Positions 24,599 to 37,489 of a stretch of 64,000 nucleotides of DNA are shown piece after piece. Both the position numbers and the translations under genes were made by a program. The notes below the pieces were generated by a model. The model saw nothing but the letters and a program-made list of their open reading frames with translations, made no database searches and was not told the origin of the DNA. Source of the DNA: Puffinus mauretanicus (Eukaryota; Chordata; Aves; Procellariiformes; Procellariidae); contig JAJKFH010002269.1 of the NCBI GenBank assembly GCA_023333565.1, positions 124,001 through 188,000 of the forward strand. Reading direction: 5' to 3'. Numbering within the stretch: the stretch's first letter is position 1; each line of letters starts with the position of its first letter.

Positions 24599-25395
24599 TC
24601 AAGGTATGTCCAACAAGTTTTAAGCTGTTATGCTGACTTACTGCGTAGGATCACATGTAAATCATCTGAGGCTTTATATATCAGCTTCCACAGTCTGATG
24701 GAAGAACTTTACCACCTAATGATTTTTCAGATAGGAATTAGTGAAGGGGTGAAGGAAAGGCAGAAATTGTTAAAGGAAGTCTGAATAATCTTATCTCCAT
24801 TTCTTATTATATTCTTCTTCTTCCACTTAACATATTTCAACCAACCACTTACAGACACATGATTTTCAAAAGCAATTTGTATATAGACCTAAAATATGCC
24901 CATAAAAATTATGTAAGAAACACAGATTTGGCAAAATGCAAGGCCTTATACTCCAGGTTTTGATATATGTAAGATGACTGTGGTAAACTCACTGGTGATC
25001 TCTTGAGCTTTTTGAGCTGAATGAGTTGAATAAGCATTATATTCCCAGCTCTCAACATAAAATCACAGTGCACGTGGATTGCTTAGCCAATGGTTAGCAG
25101 AACTTTGAAAACTTTCAGCTTGCTTTGCAGCTTTTCATGATTTATACAACCTGCCAGCAAGACTTAAGTATAAAGTTTTGATTGAGATACTATTCAAACT
25201 TCGAGTGAGCTTTTCATTACTTCAGAGCCTCTCAAGCAGACTGAAAGACTATATAAAATATTTGCAGATGACGTCAGCTAATTGTTACACAGAGTGTATT
25301 TCACCCAACAAATTGAGTGGCACAGTAAATCTGAGAGTGAGATAATTAAAATATCATAATGTCCTTCATAAAGACTTTAAGACAATGAGAGAAGA

Positions 25396-25411
25396 ACCAA
25401 CCAACCAACCA
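25396..25411. repeat. (AACC)n tetranucleotide microsatellite
   Basis: Four tandem units (aaccaaccaaccaacc) are directly visible. Confidence 0.8.
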
Positions 25412-28400
25412 AAAATATTGATAACACTCTTGTAAAATTCCAGTTCAACATCTTGTAGGATGAGGGCAAGACCTTGTGCCCAAAGGATGGTCAGACAAAT
25501 GGTCTGAACTTTGCATTAGGAAGGAAAACAAAATATCAAAGCTCTTCCTAACATTTCATATATAAATCAGGATCTCAAATCCCAGGGAAAAAAAAATACT
25601 ACCTTTTTCTAATAATTCAATTCCATTATTTCTTTTTTTCCTTAAGATCTGCAATTACTACAGCACTGATACGCTGCTTCAATTTTCAAACTTACAGTTA
25701 TTTATTTGACTGAACAAAATGTAGTGATTTAGAAAATCAAGCCCATGAATGGTTCTGAAATACACACCTACAACTGAAATAAATCCATTTAGACAAGTTC
25801 TTAATTCTTGAAGATGACCCTGAATACTAAAATGGACTATACTTTAACAGAAAACATTAATATATCTTACATATCTTACATTTTACTAATAAACTATATA
25901 GTAGTAAAGATCTATACAGTTGTACCTACACATAGCAGCAAGAATGAATACTTGAAAGAGGCAGTAATTGTTGCAGAAAAAAGGTCCCTATTCACCAACA
26001 TTTGTAAGTTTTAAGTGATGCTATTTGTTTACTTATGTGGCATAAATGTGGGTATAAAAGCTGGAATGCTTGTAAAGGGAAAAAAAGTTTGTATGGTGTG
26101 GAAGGGATAATGTGCACTAATTAATGTTAAGGTTTTCTGCGAACTGTAGTTGAACATTTGAGTTGCTTTTTTCTTTCTGGCATTTATTTGTAACTTTAAA
26201 TAACTGAGACTGTTTTCATTAAAATGATTTTTAGCCTAAAGTAAATGATGAGCTAGCTGCTGGATTTCAAGCACTTGATAATTAAAATATCTGGAGGTGT
26301 TACATCGCTTTGCATTTTTTTAGTGGACAAGAAAGTTTAAAATATTTTGAATGTGTGAGTATTTATTCATATATCTGTGCAGACTTCATAGTTAGCAGCC
26401 AAAATGCCCCTGATAGTAAAGACCAGTTATTTTTCAGCATATCAAGGAATCATTTGGCTGAATGGTACGTGGCTCATTTGTACTGAAGATCCATATTTCT
26501 GGAACCCATCAGATGAAAATTAGTTTCGTAATTTGCAATTTTTATGGTCACAGAGAACATTTTGAGTATTTCCTTCCTGGTCTTTGATTGTGACCTTGTG
26601 ATAAGTGTAACACTGAAGCATTTGAAATACTGTGATATGTAAGTATTTATAAATGCAACTTGTTAACAAAGGCTAATTATATTGATACATCATTTTCCAA
26701 TGGTGTGGAAAACGGAGACAAGGTACAGCCTTGAAGACTGATGTGGTCCAAAAGCCCCTACAACCTTAGAGTGTCTCAGATTTACAAATCTCTAAACTTC
26801 CCATAAAATTAGCACGAGGTTGATGGTTCTAGCTACTCTGGAAAACAGTCCTGAGATCAGAACAAGCTAAAACTAGTGCAGATTACTTCAGCTTCAGTTC
26901 TTATTATTTATGTGCAGAAGACAGGAATAATTACATTTCCTCTAAAAACATGCTGTGAGAATTAAATAATGAATGCTCTTAACAAATTCCCACTGTTAAA
27001 ACCAACAAGGAGTTTTAGGACTATGGAGGATGAGCCTTAATCGCGCTTACATATGTGCATAACCTTAAGTGGATCAGTAATCCCCTTGAAATAATTGGTA
27101 ATACCTATGCACTTAAAACTAAGCATGTGTGTAATTGCTCGAAGGATTGGAGCCAATGTTTTAAAACTGGCTTAAATTTAATCTTACATGAACTATAGAT
27201 ATTATAACAATGGGTCATCATAGCTTAGGTATTTTTTATGTTACTTCATCAACTTTGGCAGGCCAAAACAGGAATTAATATGAATCCGGGCAATAGGAGA
27301 GTTTTGTCTGGCTTTGTCAATTTTAATTTTTTATCAGATTTTTGTTATACTATATATAGATGGCATCAGTAGAAGAACCAATACAGTAGATAAAATACAC
27401 TTTTTTAAAAAATTCATTTTTTATTTGTACTAGAGAGTGAAGGTTGTTATATTCATGATTTGGGACTTAATCCTCAATTGTAAGAGAAAACATGAATTAT
27501 TGTACATTCACATTTCAATGAACAGGGAGAACATTATCAATTATGTTAGGGGTGTCTGAAAGTATATGACTGTCCGCCTGCAAATACTGAAAAAAACCTC
27601 AGACACCCTTCATACTCAAGGCCCCTCATGCCAATTTGCATGACGATTAAATAGCTTTTTAATTGCTGTTAAATTATGCCAGTTAAACTGTGATTTCATG
27701 CAAATATTAAGCTGTAATGACATGCAGTGAATCATTTACTAAGATTTAGAACTTGGAACAAAGAGAGACAATTAATTCTAATCCTCAGATTCAGCTAAAT
27801 TATGTGTCACTGGGCTTTTATGAATGTGGCCTGATTGCTTTGTTATCATTTATAAATTATACAGAGATTATTTGACACATTGGAAAAACTTGGCAGCAAT
27901 AAACCTTCTGCAGACATCTGTGTGCAAGGCTCTCGGGGACTTCCTTATATTGATTTTTAAGGAAAACAAGTATATTGATGAAAACGATGGATCCTTTCCT
28001 CACAGCAGAATTCATGACTTTGGATTTTATGCAAAAGAGTAAAACACAGTTCAGATGGATGAGCATTAAAAAAAATGCAGCTCTTCTGCTTCTTAGATGA
28101 AACACAGCCTGAGTGTGAGCAATGTCATTTGCTTAATTTACAAATTATAAAGTAAGAAGTATTTCTGCACTCTCTGTGGAGTAGACTGGCATCGATGTCT
28201 TATGGAGAAGCAGGCCTGCTCCAAAAGCAACAGAGCTGAGTTTATACCTCATGCAGTGCTTCGCACCTCATCTTGCTTTGTGTACCCTCTCCCTCTGTGA
28301 AGGTGAAATGTATTTTGCCCTTTATGGAAGAAGAGAGGAGCAAACCCAACACTGCAGAAGTCTAGTGAAGGCAATGCAGTACTTTAAACACTACAGAGTG

Positions 28401-30462
28401 ATGACTGTCTGGAAAAAAATTTTTTGTTTTTTTCAGTGAGAACTGTCCGTTACCAACTATTGGACTCTTAGAAGCGTTGTTCTTTGACTACTGAATTTAC
28501 AGCGGAAGGGCAAAAATTAACCATCGTCTTCTGAGAACACTCAGAATCAGCATCTGGCTGTGCCCCTTGAGTTCATAATTGCTTTTTTATATTTTACACA
28601 CATACATGTAGCACAGATAAGTAGTGTCACTTGATGTAGTATGCTGTATTACATTTTTTCCTTTTCGGAATCACTTTTTTTTTTTCTGTGAGGCAGGCAG
28701 GAAGAATTTAAGTCAGTGACTGCAAACCAACACTCCAAGTCTGAGCGTAATGATAAATTGCAAACAAGGATATATATAAAAATAACAATAGAGGCAGTAG
28801 GGTCGAAAGCTTCAAGCATGTTGCTTGATTTTGCTGCTGGAATACAGTGTTGACTCTTAAAAATAGAGGATACAGTTTGTGGTGGAGGTTATTGAACAGA
28901 GCATAAGTTTGTTGGGTTCAAAATTGTTTAAGCATAACATGAAGAGAGATGCATTCAGATTCAGACACCCAATATAAGCCTGCCTGCCTTTGACCTTGAA
29001 AAGATGGATCAATTTATCCAATTACATTATAGTGGGAAATGTTAGAGTTTATGTACAGAGTAAACAGACAGGGGATTAGATATGATGCTATTTGTTGCTC
29101 ACTGTGTATGCAGAGAGATCCTTGATAGAGTACTCGCAAAAGGCAAAGAAATACAATAAGGAGAAAGAGTAGCAGCAAGAGATTGATAACAAGTGCCAAT
29201 CAAACGAAAAAAGGCTAGGAGAAAGAGATTAACAATATATCCTAATGTAATTTTCATTCCTCTTATTAAAATTAGATTTCTGTCATGCTTTTCTGCAAAG
29301 CGCACACTCTTCTTTTACAAAATACAGTTACATGAAGTAAAAATGGGAACGGTACAATTTTGGAAAACCATACAGTATGCACTTTCACAGAATTAATGAA
29401 ATTAGAGTTGAAGCTCATCTTGAAAAAAGTGGATGCCTGAAGCTAAACTCTTAATTTCATAGGCTCTTAAATCAAGGTCCTTATTTTCCATAATGCTGCA
29501 TATGCAAATTTTCCAGTACTGAGGAAAAATTCTGGAGGAATACTGTCTAACCCTATACAGGAATGAAAAGAGAGAGAGAATAAAATATCTATCTATCTTA
29601 GGCATATTGCTTTGCAGGAATTGGGGAAGCAAATAAAGTAAGTATGAATACAGTTGGTTCAAAATGTTTGAATATGAAGAAATTTGTAAGGGAATCCACT
29701 ATTCATTCTGTGTTTAATTCAAGAACAATTCTCATTTAAAAAGTCACAAGAAAAATTTCTAATCTCTTACGTCACGTCAGGATACAAGTTTGCAAATGAA
29801 CATAAAAAATGCAGATCTGCCCCAAAAGTGGTTATGTAGAAAAGGCATTTTCTTACTGCACAGCCTTTTCTCCCTATTCAGTCAAATTGGCTCATTTTTT
29901 TTTCTAACTTTTCAACTCCTTTTATTACAGTAAAGCATGACAGTTTGGAAGGAACAATCTAAATTCTACTCCTGTCTATCTTTGTTTATTAAATTTAAAT
30001 TAGCCACATCTGCACAGACCCACTGAAGGCAGTGAGGTTGTATTTATGACAGAAACATAATTTTAATAACTGAGAGCATAATTTGAAAGCGGTGGGGCTA
30101 AAGATATCACTTAGGGAATAATTTGGCCTGCAGACTCTTCATTACTGATGATGTGCAAGAAGATAAGAACGCAGTCTGCCTGTCAAGAGTCTCGGTGTCG
30201 TTTGCAGAGCTGACAATTAGTGAAATAATCATCATCGTAGGTATAAGATGAATACGTCTGCGCTTACAGTCAATGAAATACTGATACCTTGCAGTCTAGG
30301 CTGAATGAGAGGCAATGCATGGTGGCACTGAAACAAGAGCAAGGCAGAAACTAGAATGTGGTTCACTGTCTCCTTTATTTCTTATTTCTCCCAAGTCGGG
30401 GTGAGATGGGGCACTGGTACCTCTGTTGTGGTTGATTTCTTCCCTGCCTCCACCCACTCGGT

Positions 30463-30537
30463 TGCTTTGGCTGACATCCTCAGCAGGAACGGAGAGGTCT
30501 GGCAGCAAGTCTTCCCTGACAGTTGTCAGCCAAAGCA
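30463..30537. repeat. Perfect 14-bp inverted repeat with 47-bp spacer
   Basis: TGCTTTGGCTGACA at 30463-30476 is the exact reverse complement of TGTCAGCCAAAGCA at 30524-30537. The arms could pair as a stem in RNA or a cruciform in DNA. The spacer does not extend the stem clearly, and function is unknown. Confidence 0.85.
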
Positions 30538-32527
30538 GCTCTCAGCACCCTGCTTTTGTTGGGAAAGCACCAGGGTGTTGTAGGTACCTGCTCCCTGATA
30601 CCACAGTGTTCTCATGTTCCTCCCTACTTTATCAATACTAATGGGTAGCAGGGCTTAAAATTGTGCCCTGAAAGATAATTATGGAAATATAATGCCACGT
30701 ATGAGTAATTTTTTCAGAGAAGAACTGTCTTTTGGAGATGAAAAATCAATGACTTATAAATAATATGGAACCACATCTGCATAATGCATGAGTGAAACCA
30801 TCTTTCTAAGCATGAAACTCTCAAGAGCGCCTGGGATGTGTGTTAGTTCTGTGGGTAAGTTCTTAATGGCCTGTGCTTGGGGCACTCATTTGAGTGGAAT
30901 TATTTGTAATCACCATTTTTGTGCGGGGAAGCCTGGAACAACATTGTTTATTCCCTCACATATTTTGTGCAAAAAGATAGGCCTATGTGCCCTGCTCCAG
31001 AGTGAGCTGACAGCAGATTGTGTGCGTTGGATTGGGGTGCCTCTCTGAACCCTATGTCCCTTAAGTAGCTAGAGGCTGGGATTTACCCTTTCCATCTGAA
31101 AACCCTGTGGTTAGATTAGACAACTTTCTGCTAAGTGCCTTGGATCTGAGGAATGCCATTTTTGGTGACCATCACTCCCATTTACTGGATGGACAATGTC
31201 TTGGTCTACGTAATGACCTCAGGATTATAGAGTGCCTATGATTTTGTAAGTCAGCTCTAAATTACCTGTTATATTCCCAATTTGCCCAGTAAAATTGGAG
31301 AGACTAGCATGAGCACAGGAAGTGGTTAAATTCTGCTAGTGTCAGCTCAGTTATTAATAAATGGTGTTGCCTTACGCAATGTAAACATACCAAAATTATG
31401 ACTATACACTGATGGTTATTGCAGCAGTACTTTGTTTTCATGGTTTTATCTCTTAAGCTTTTTGTATACCTAGTCTGTTAAAATACTTCATGCATTTAAC
31501 ATGTGAATTTTTTTAGAATTCTCTTAACAAGAGGACTGTGGCAAAAAATGTACTTGAATCAAATCCTCCACCAAAAGAGATAACAAAATGCTAGACAGAA
31601 AACTAGGTATCTTAGAAAATTTGCAAACAAATTTTGATTGTCTTTATTAAATAATAGGATTTTACATGTAAATATAGTATTTCATGCATAGATTTTTAAA
31701 TGCTGCTCTTTGTTCCCAGTTTTGAGATTAAACAGATATAGTTGCTTTATGATCAATAAATGAATCCCAGTGAGTAATGAACCACTTATGAAAATCTATG
31801 AGAAATATTATATTAAGTGAAAAAAAAATTTATGTTTCTAGACATGAGCACATCAATCAAAGTAATAAAAATCTCTTCTCAGTCACAATTTCTGCCCCTT
31901 GATTGCTGGGCATCAGTTTTGTCTTACTGCCAAATTTAGGTTAGTCAAAAATCACAAAATGTTGTATTTTAAAAATTATCAAAAAATCTAAAGAATTTTC
32001 ATTATCACAGTTGTATAAGAGGGAATAACTCTGTTGAAAGAAGATGGTATGCAAGAGAGTTTAATTGTTTCTCCTTTTGATTGGATACATCTTTCTTCCT
32101 TTCTTTTTATGATTTTCTTGTCTTTTTTAGAGAGTTTAGTTTTTATTCAATTGTGTTGGGATGATATTTGTCTTATAATTTTCATTTAAATGTGGGGAGA
32201 CAGCAGAGTATGTCACATAATTTTTTTTCTTTACGTGACTCCAGTATTTTTGCAAGTTTTTGTATAAGCATATTTTCATGTATTTAAAATACATACTGGT
32301 AGTTAAAACTCAACAGTGTTATCTATGTGACAATGATTACATACTTTGTATTATGTCTCAGAACTACAAGTCAAAAAGTCACTAAACTAAGAAACATGTC
32401 AGTATTTTTAGGGATACCTAGACTAAAGAGAAATATGATGTTTGAATTTTGATTTTAAAAATCTCTTTTGGTTATCTTGAATGTTTTTTTTTCACAAAAT
32501 GTACAAACTCATGTCATTTTTTTAAAA

Positions 32528-32820
32528 TAGGTCTCTTCTCCCAAGTAACTAGCGATAGGACAAGAGGACATGGCCTCAAGTTGCGCCAAGGGAGGTTTAG
32601 ATTGGACATTAGGAAAAATTTCTTTACTGAAAGAGTGGTCAAGCCTTGGAACAGGCTGCCCAGGGAAGTGGTTGAGTCACCATCCCTGAAAGTATTTAAA
32701 AGACATGTAGATGAGGCACTTAGGGACATGGTTTAGTGGGCATGGTGGTGTTGAATTGATGGTTGGACTCGATGATCTTAGAGGTGTTTTCCAACCTTAA
32801 TGATTCTATGATTCTATGAA
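32528..32820 (+). mobile_element. CR1 LINE 3' fragment, plus orientation, next to exon 4
   Basis: The plus strand carries the very end of CR1 ORF2, with [35 protein letters not shown] and [19 protein letters not shown], ending at a TAG stop at 32734-32736. A short 3' untranslated region follows (GTTGGACTCGATGATCTTAG) and the element ends in two copies of ATTCTATG. It is a severely 5'-truncated insertion lying antisense to EPHA5. It ends 60 bp from the exon 4 donor boundary, so its sequence forms the early part of intron 4 in the EPHA5 pre-mRNA. Confidence 0.93.
32533..32736 (+). pseudogene. CR1 ORF2 C-terminal tail (truncated)
   Basis: About 67 codons of the extreme C terminus of CR1 ORF2 remain open, from [12 protein letters not shown] to ALRDMV and a stop. 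The upstream part of the open frame (32449-32532) is flanking intron, not CR1. All catalytic domains are missing. Little decay in this piece suggests a fairly young insertion, but there is too little sequence to date it. Confidence 0.88.
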
Positions 32821-32874
32821 AAATAAATAAATGAGGCAGAGAAGAAGAAAATTGCAGACACTGGTACTGATCAG

Positions 32875-32880
32875 ACTTAC
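32875..32880 (-). other. EPHA5: Splice donor of EPHA5 exon 4
   Basis: The minus strand reads ACCC/GTAAGT, a consensus donor hexamer. The split Arg codon is completed by GG at the start of exon 5, which confirms that the two exons join in frame. Confidence 0.9.
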
Positions 32881-33036
32881 GGGTACATGCCATAGTTGGT
32901 GGGTCCTTCTCAGCTCTGAAGTAACCTTTCTCACACTGACAGACGGAAGTTGCTTCTACATAAGTCAAACTGTGTGGAGGGCACTTGGAGCACTTTACAT
33001 TTCCAGCAAATGCTTTATAGAATCCAGACCTGCAAG
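32881..33036 (-). CDS. EPHA5: EPHA5 exon 4 (partial CDS): cysteine-rich/EGF-like region of an Eph receptor
   Basis: Read on the minus strand, this exon opens after a pyrimidine-rich acceptor ending TTTTGCAG and closes at a GTAAGT donor. It gives 51 whole codons plus two split codons (156 bp, phase 1 at both ends), the standard length of Eph exon 4. The peptide begins CRSGFYKAFAGNVKCSKCPP, continues through an EATSVCQCEKGYFRAEKDPP stretch and ends MACT plus a split Arg. It has six cysteines, at local residues 1, 15, 18, 32, 34 and 50, as expected of the extracellular cysteine-rich/EGF-like module between the ephrin-binding domain and the fibronectin repeats. EPHA5 is a plasma-membrane receptor tyrosine kinase for GPI-anchored ephrin-A ligands, acting in axon guidance and synapse formation (family knowledge). 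There is no stop or frameshift. The assignment to EPHA5 rather than EPHA3, EPHA4 or EPHA7 rests on remembered residue patterns here and in exon 5; Eph membership is much more certain than the paralogue. Confidence 0.9.
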
Positions 33037-33056
33037 CTGCAAAACAAGAAAATAAG
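33037..33056 (-). other. EPHA5: Splice acceptor of EPHA5 exon 4
   Basis: On the minus strand the 20 bases before exon 4 are T-rich and end in TTTTGCAG. The G of the preceding exon plus CT at the exon start would restore an Ala codon (phase 1). Confidence 0.88.
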
Positions 33057-36000
33057 TTTCATTAATAGAAGCAAATTTTGGTCATAAGTAAAATGCAGTT
33101 ATAACGCACCTTCTTTCCTTTCCAACCTAGATATATATGCTATTTTGATTATACAATTCTTAACAGTTTTTATTTTGATATATGGACTTAAAAAAGAAAA
33201 AAATCAGTTCTTGATATATAGTGGGAGATCATTAAAAGACACAGCTTCCAAATTTACAGACAGTCGTCACTGCTGCTTGAAATTGTTATCTAGACAACTT
33301 CACTAATATCTAAAACTAAACAAAAGCACATTATCTATGTTTTATGTAGGTTCCATCTGTTAATAAGAAAGAGTGAAGTAACTTCTTATCCGCCAAAGCT
33401 ATTTATATATCTTCCTTATTTAAGTAATGGAGACTTGCAATGCTCACAACACCTTGATGAGACAAGGATGACATCCCTATACATTTATAGATGGGTCTGA
33501 CTTGCCTACAGTCCTCTGAGAAGCCTCTGACAGAAGGGCCACATCAGCTGGGTCCTCTGCACCCTGTTGGCATGAAAGGCTGGGAGGTGCTGCTATAACC
33601 ACCTTCAGAGATGTAGGAAGGAGATGCCGATACCTTCTAGCACAAACTACCACAAGCCTGAGGCTACTCTTAATCATGTCAGGAAACAACCTGAGTAGCA
33701 GCTGCCCTGGGGATGGGAGATGTGATGGTCAGAGCTCACCATGCCCCCAGTTTCTTGGAGCGGGAGTCCCTGCCGTTCTTAACCACAGCACAACCTTACA
33801 TGCCTTTTCGCTGGCCTTTAAAGCAGAAACAATTCATTAAAATAAATCTTATCATAAATCTGCCAGGTTTGCATTCTGAAATATTATTTTAAAACCATCC
33901 TCAGACTTCATCACACATGTTTAAACAGAGATTTCTTTCTTTCTCCTGCCAGCTACCACATTTACACATGCCAGCATGTATTGCAGTTACTGTCTTCTGG
34001 CTTCCCAATCTGAAAACATAACTGAAACAAATGAAAGAGCAACTCAAACATGTATACACTGTACAGATTCATATTCCTTCTGACTCTTCCAGCAGTACGA
34101 TGGAAACCATTGCTATAGATAGCATTTCAAAGATCCATGTGGCTTTTTCTCATTTTGACATATTCAAGACTATTTTCTTTACATAGCTAGAGAAACTAGG
34201 CAGTACTTCCTTCTCTTGTAATAAGACAACATAACAATATTAAAATGAGGTGTTCTTTAAAAAGTACTGAAAAGTATACATTTTATGGATCCACTGTCAG
34301 TTCATATTGAGTTATTAAAAAGTATTAACTCATAGATAACATATACACAGATCAGTTTTGCTTCTGATTCCAAAGGACTTGCTTGATATAAAAGCAGTTT
34401 CATTAGTAGCTGAGGGAAAAGGAGTGAGAAGATGGGACTGAAAAAGATAACAGTTGATTGCCTATCAGAATCCAAGAGCCAATTTTTCAAATGTAATTTT
34501 AAGAGCTTAATTTTGACCCAACAATTTCAGCAGTTCTCCTCCCAGTGTGTTCTTCTGACTTTGCTGAATGTACATTAGGGAGGAATCCTGCCCTGCTGTC
34601 ACTGACTGGGGGCAGGGAGGGGAGGAAGTATTTCTGGTGTTAGAGGTAAGAGGGGTGGGAACAGCAGGGGTTTTCCCTTTGAAAGAAGGCTACTGGTCTG
34701 ATACAATTATCATTATAGCGAGTAATAATTTTCTACTGATTGGAAAGACAGCAGGTTTGGTGCATGGAAGAAGGCAGCATTGTAGATATAGGCCGTAGGC
34801 ACTGACTCCTCTTAGCTTTGCTGGAAGGAAGGAAGAAAGGAGGTAAGTCAAAATCGGGGCAGGGTGTTATGCTTGCCTGTTCCTTTCTTCTTTTCTCATG
34901 CCCAAATCCTGCCCTGGCTTATCTAAGGATGAATATTAAATTCTTGCTTTTCATAGCTACCTTTTATACACGTGGTGCGATACAGAGAAGATTGTGATTA
35001 AGGAATTGGCAATTCCAGGTTACAGCTTCAGTCAAAGCAAAATGAATGCTCTTTAAATCCTTATTACTTCTGAAATTCATGTCTATCAGTTTTGAAATCA
35101 TTCCTTCTTCCCTTCTGTCCCCCAAATGACAAACCACTTTGGATCAAAAGAAACATAGCATTCTCTTTCAAGAGAAATATTTTGTTTAAACTTCAAGCAG
35201 TTCACTATTCCAAAAAAAAGAAAAAAAAAACCTCAAGGAGAAGATTTCATTTCCAATTTAAAAAAGGTAAATGTTTTATTCTGAAATGGTATTCTGTAAT
35301 GTATTTAAAGCAATCTCCTAAAAGAAAGCACATATATACTCATGGAAAAGTTGGGGAAAAAAATAATGGATGAATAAGTGGATCATTTTACTTCTTTTGA
35401 AGCCAGCCCAAATACATTTATCCATTAAGCCAAGTATGTACACAAATTCTGAGGCAGAGGAAAATATCAGGGAAGCTTTTCTATGGATAAGTTTACAAAG
35501 CTATTGATAACCCGCTCCCCATCCAAATGTAGAATCACACAACCATGATTATTGTACATTTTCAAATAAAACCCAGCCCTTCATAAACAAGATAAAATAA
35601 CACAAGCTGAAACCCCCCAAATGAGCACAAGCTTGGGATAACTCACCTCTCTGGATAACTCAGTGCTGATTGCCAACATTCAAGGTGAAAGAAAATCAAC
35701 TGTTACTCTACCAAAATCAATGAATATGCAGCACGAGTCTGAAATACAGCACTTCAGCCGCTGTACATATCTAAGCTTAAACTCTGCTAACAAATACGGT
35801 GTTTCAGTGGCACAATTAACAAAAACAATTGCTAAATTTACCATTCTCCACAGAAAACTTGCAAGCACCAGAGTTACTAATAGGTTTTTAAAAGCTCATG
35901 TAGGAAATGCCTGAACTGCTATGATTTCAGAAATATGCCTCCCTCTGAAGAAAAGAAAAAGAATCTCTCTGTTCCTTCGGCCTTAGGTGTCTTCGTGGAG

Positions 36001-37460
36001 CTTAAGGCTGCATAAGACCACTGTAAGCCAACTGTAGCTCACAGCAATTCCAATTAAAATTTACAGGAAAATTGCACAAAGGAATCAATGGTATATGCAT
36101 TCCATTGTAATTTCTGATTTATGCATAACATTTTGTAAAACTGGGGTTTGTAAATGTTCTGCTATGAGATTGCAGATTGCATTACCACATGTAAATCACT
36201 GTGTGTGACTGCAGGTTGTGGTATCAAACCATACACAAGCACTAGATGTTGTATTCAACTTCAAAGTCCTAAAGTCACATGCTATCTAAAATAAAGATTA
36301 GGATACAACTCTGTAAAGAGATTAATCAATAGGCTTACTTACACGCTTAATGTTAACCACATTCCTCAGATTTTGCCTAGCTTCCTGTTATTTCTATTGT
36401 TTATCCTCCTGCGGCTGTTTCAGCCACACAAAATTACTTAGTGCACAAACTGCCTGATGGGCAAATCAGAAACCCAGAAACTTTAAATTATAAATGCGTT
36501 GTGGTTTTGTATTTGGAGAAAGAAAAAAGCCATCTTTCCCATGCAAAATCATACCCTATTTAAATACATTACAAGTAAGTTAAAAGTTTGTCCAGATGTT
36601 TATGTATGCAGAAAGTTTCATTTTGTATGGGTTGATAAATCAGTATTTTCAAAGTGTTTCTCATAATATTTTCTTCACTCAGCTAACAGTTACTGCATCT
36701 ATCATTTTCACAAATTATTTGTGCATATGTTAGTGTAAACTAAAATCTAAACTATGACAAGCTGCCATCTGAAAAAGTTTCTAATGATGAATATTCAAAA
36801 AACCCTAAACTTTGTTTTTATCTTTGTTACCACAGAGTATTTTTTTTTTAACTTCCAAATCACTGAGAGGCATCTTATTTTCCCTAACGTTATCTAACAG
36901 AAGTGACTTTGTGAGTTACTGATTATATGAGCTGTATGAGATTTGACTTTTGTAAAGCCTGAGGGAAGATAATATATTGTCTTAATGGTTAAGTAATTAG
37001 CAGGGTATCTGAATGGACAATTCAAAGACACTAAAGTTTTCTCCAATGAAATACCAGAGATCATGCAGAGAAGCACCGATAATTTAATTGGCTTCATGAA
37101 AGATAATACATCTATAAATGTGCTTTACTACAGCTTTATCAGGATTTGACTATGAGGTTTTTAAACTACAGAAACTTTGTAATTAATATCATTTTTCGTA
37201 TTTAATGGTCAATATATGGCATTTAGTTTTGTTTGTATTATACATAGATGCATATGAAGAGAAATTAACGCTACGCAAAGCTCTGGTGAACTCTTAAAGA
37301 AAGTGAGTCATGGCTTGCTAGCCTCCCAACCTGGGCAGACAGTGGGAGAAGGCATTTATCAAGCAGCTGCAAAACACTTTAGCACTGTTGATGTTATTTG
37401 CAGAGGTATTGAAGCAGACTGGAAAAACTTTAGAGGTACATTGTACACTTACTGCCTAAA
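33057..37460 (-). other. EPHA5: EPHA5 intron 3, proximal to exon 4: no gene seen
   Basis: AT-rich intron with scattered A-runs (for example around 35213-35230) and chance frames of 60-93 codons with no resemblance to known families. I recognised no exon, RNA gene or transposon. Confidence 0.6.
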
Positions 37461-37489
37461 ATGAGATACGATCTTAGCTATTCCAAACA

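Larger units (their letters stand above)
24599..32527 (-). other. EPHA5: EPHA5 intron 4, central part: no gene seen
   Basis: AT-rich intron of about 7.9 kb. It holds a short (ACCA)n run at 25396-25411, many A- or T-rich tracts, and a perfect 14-bp inverted repeat at 30463-30537 within a GC-richer patch (about 30380-30600). Short frames at 27824-28042, 28251-28439, 29402-29662 and 30356-30641 show no protein family signature. Confidence 0.6.

Noticed and set aside
32449..32736. 95-codon plus-strand frame as a host gene
   Set aside because: Its last 67 codons are the C-terminal tail of CR1 ORF2 and the start is flanking intron.
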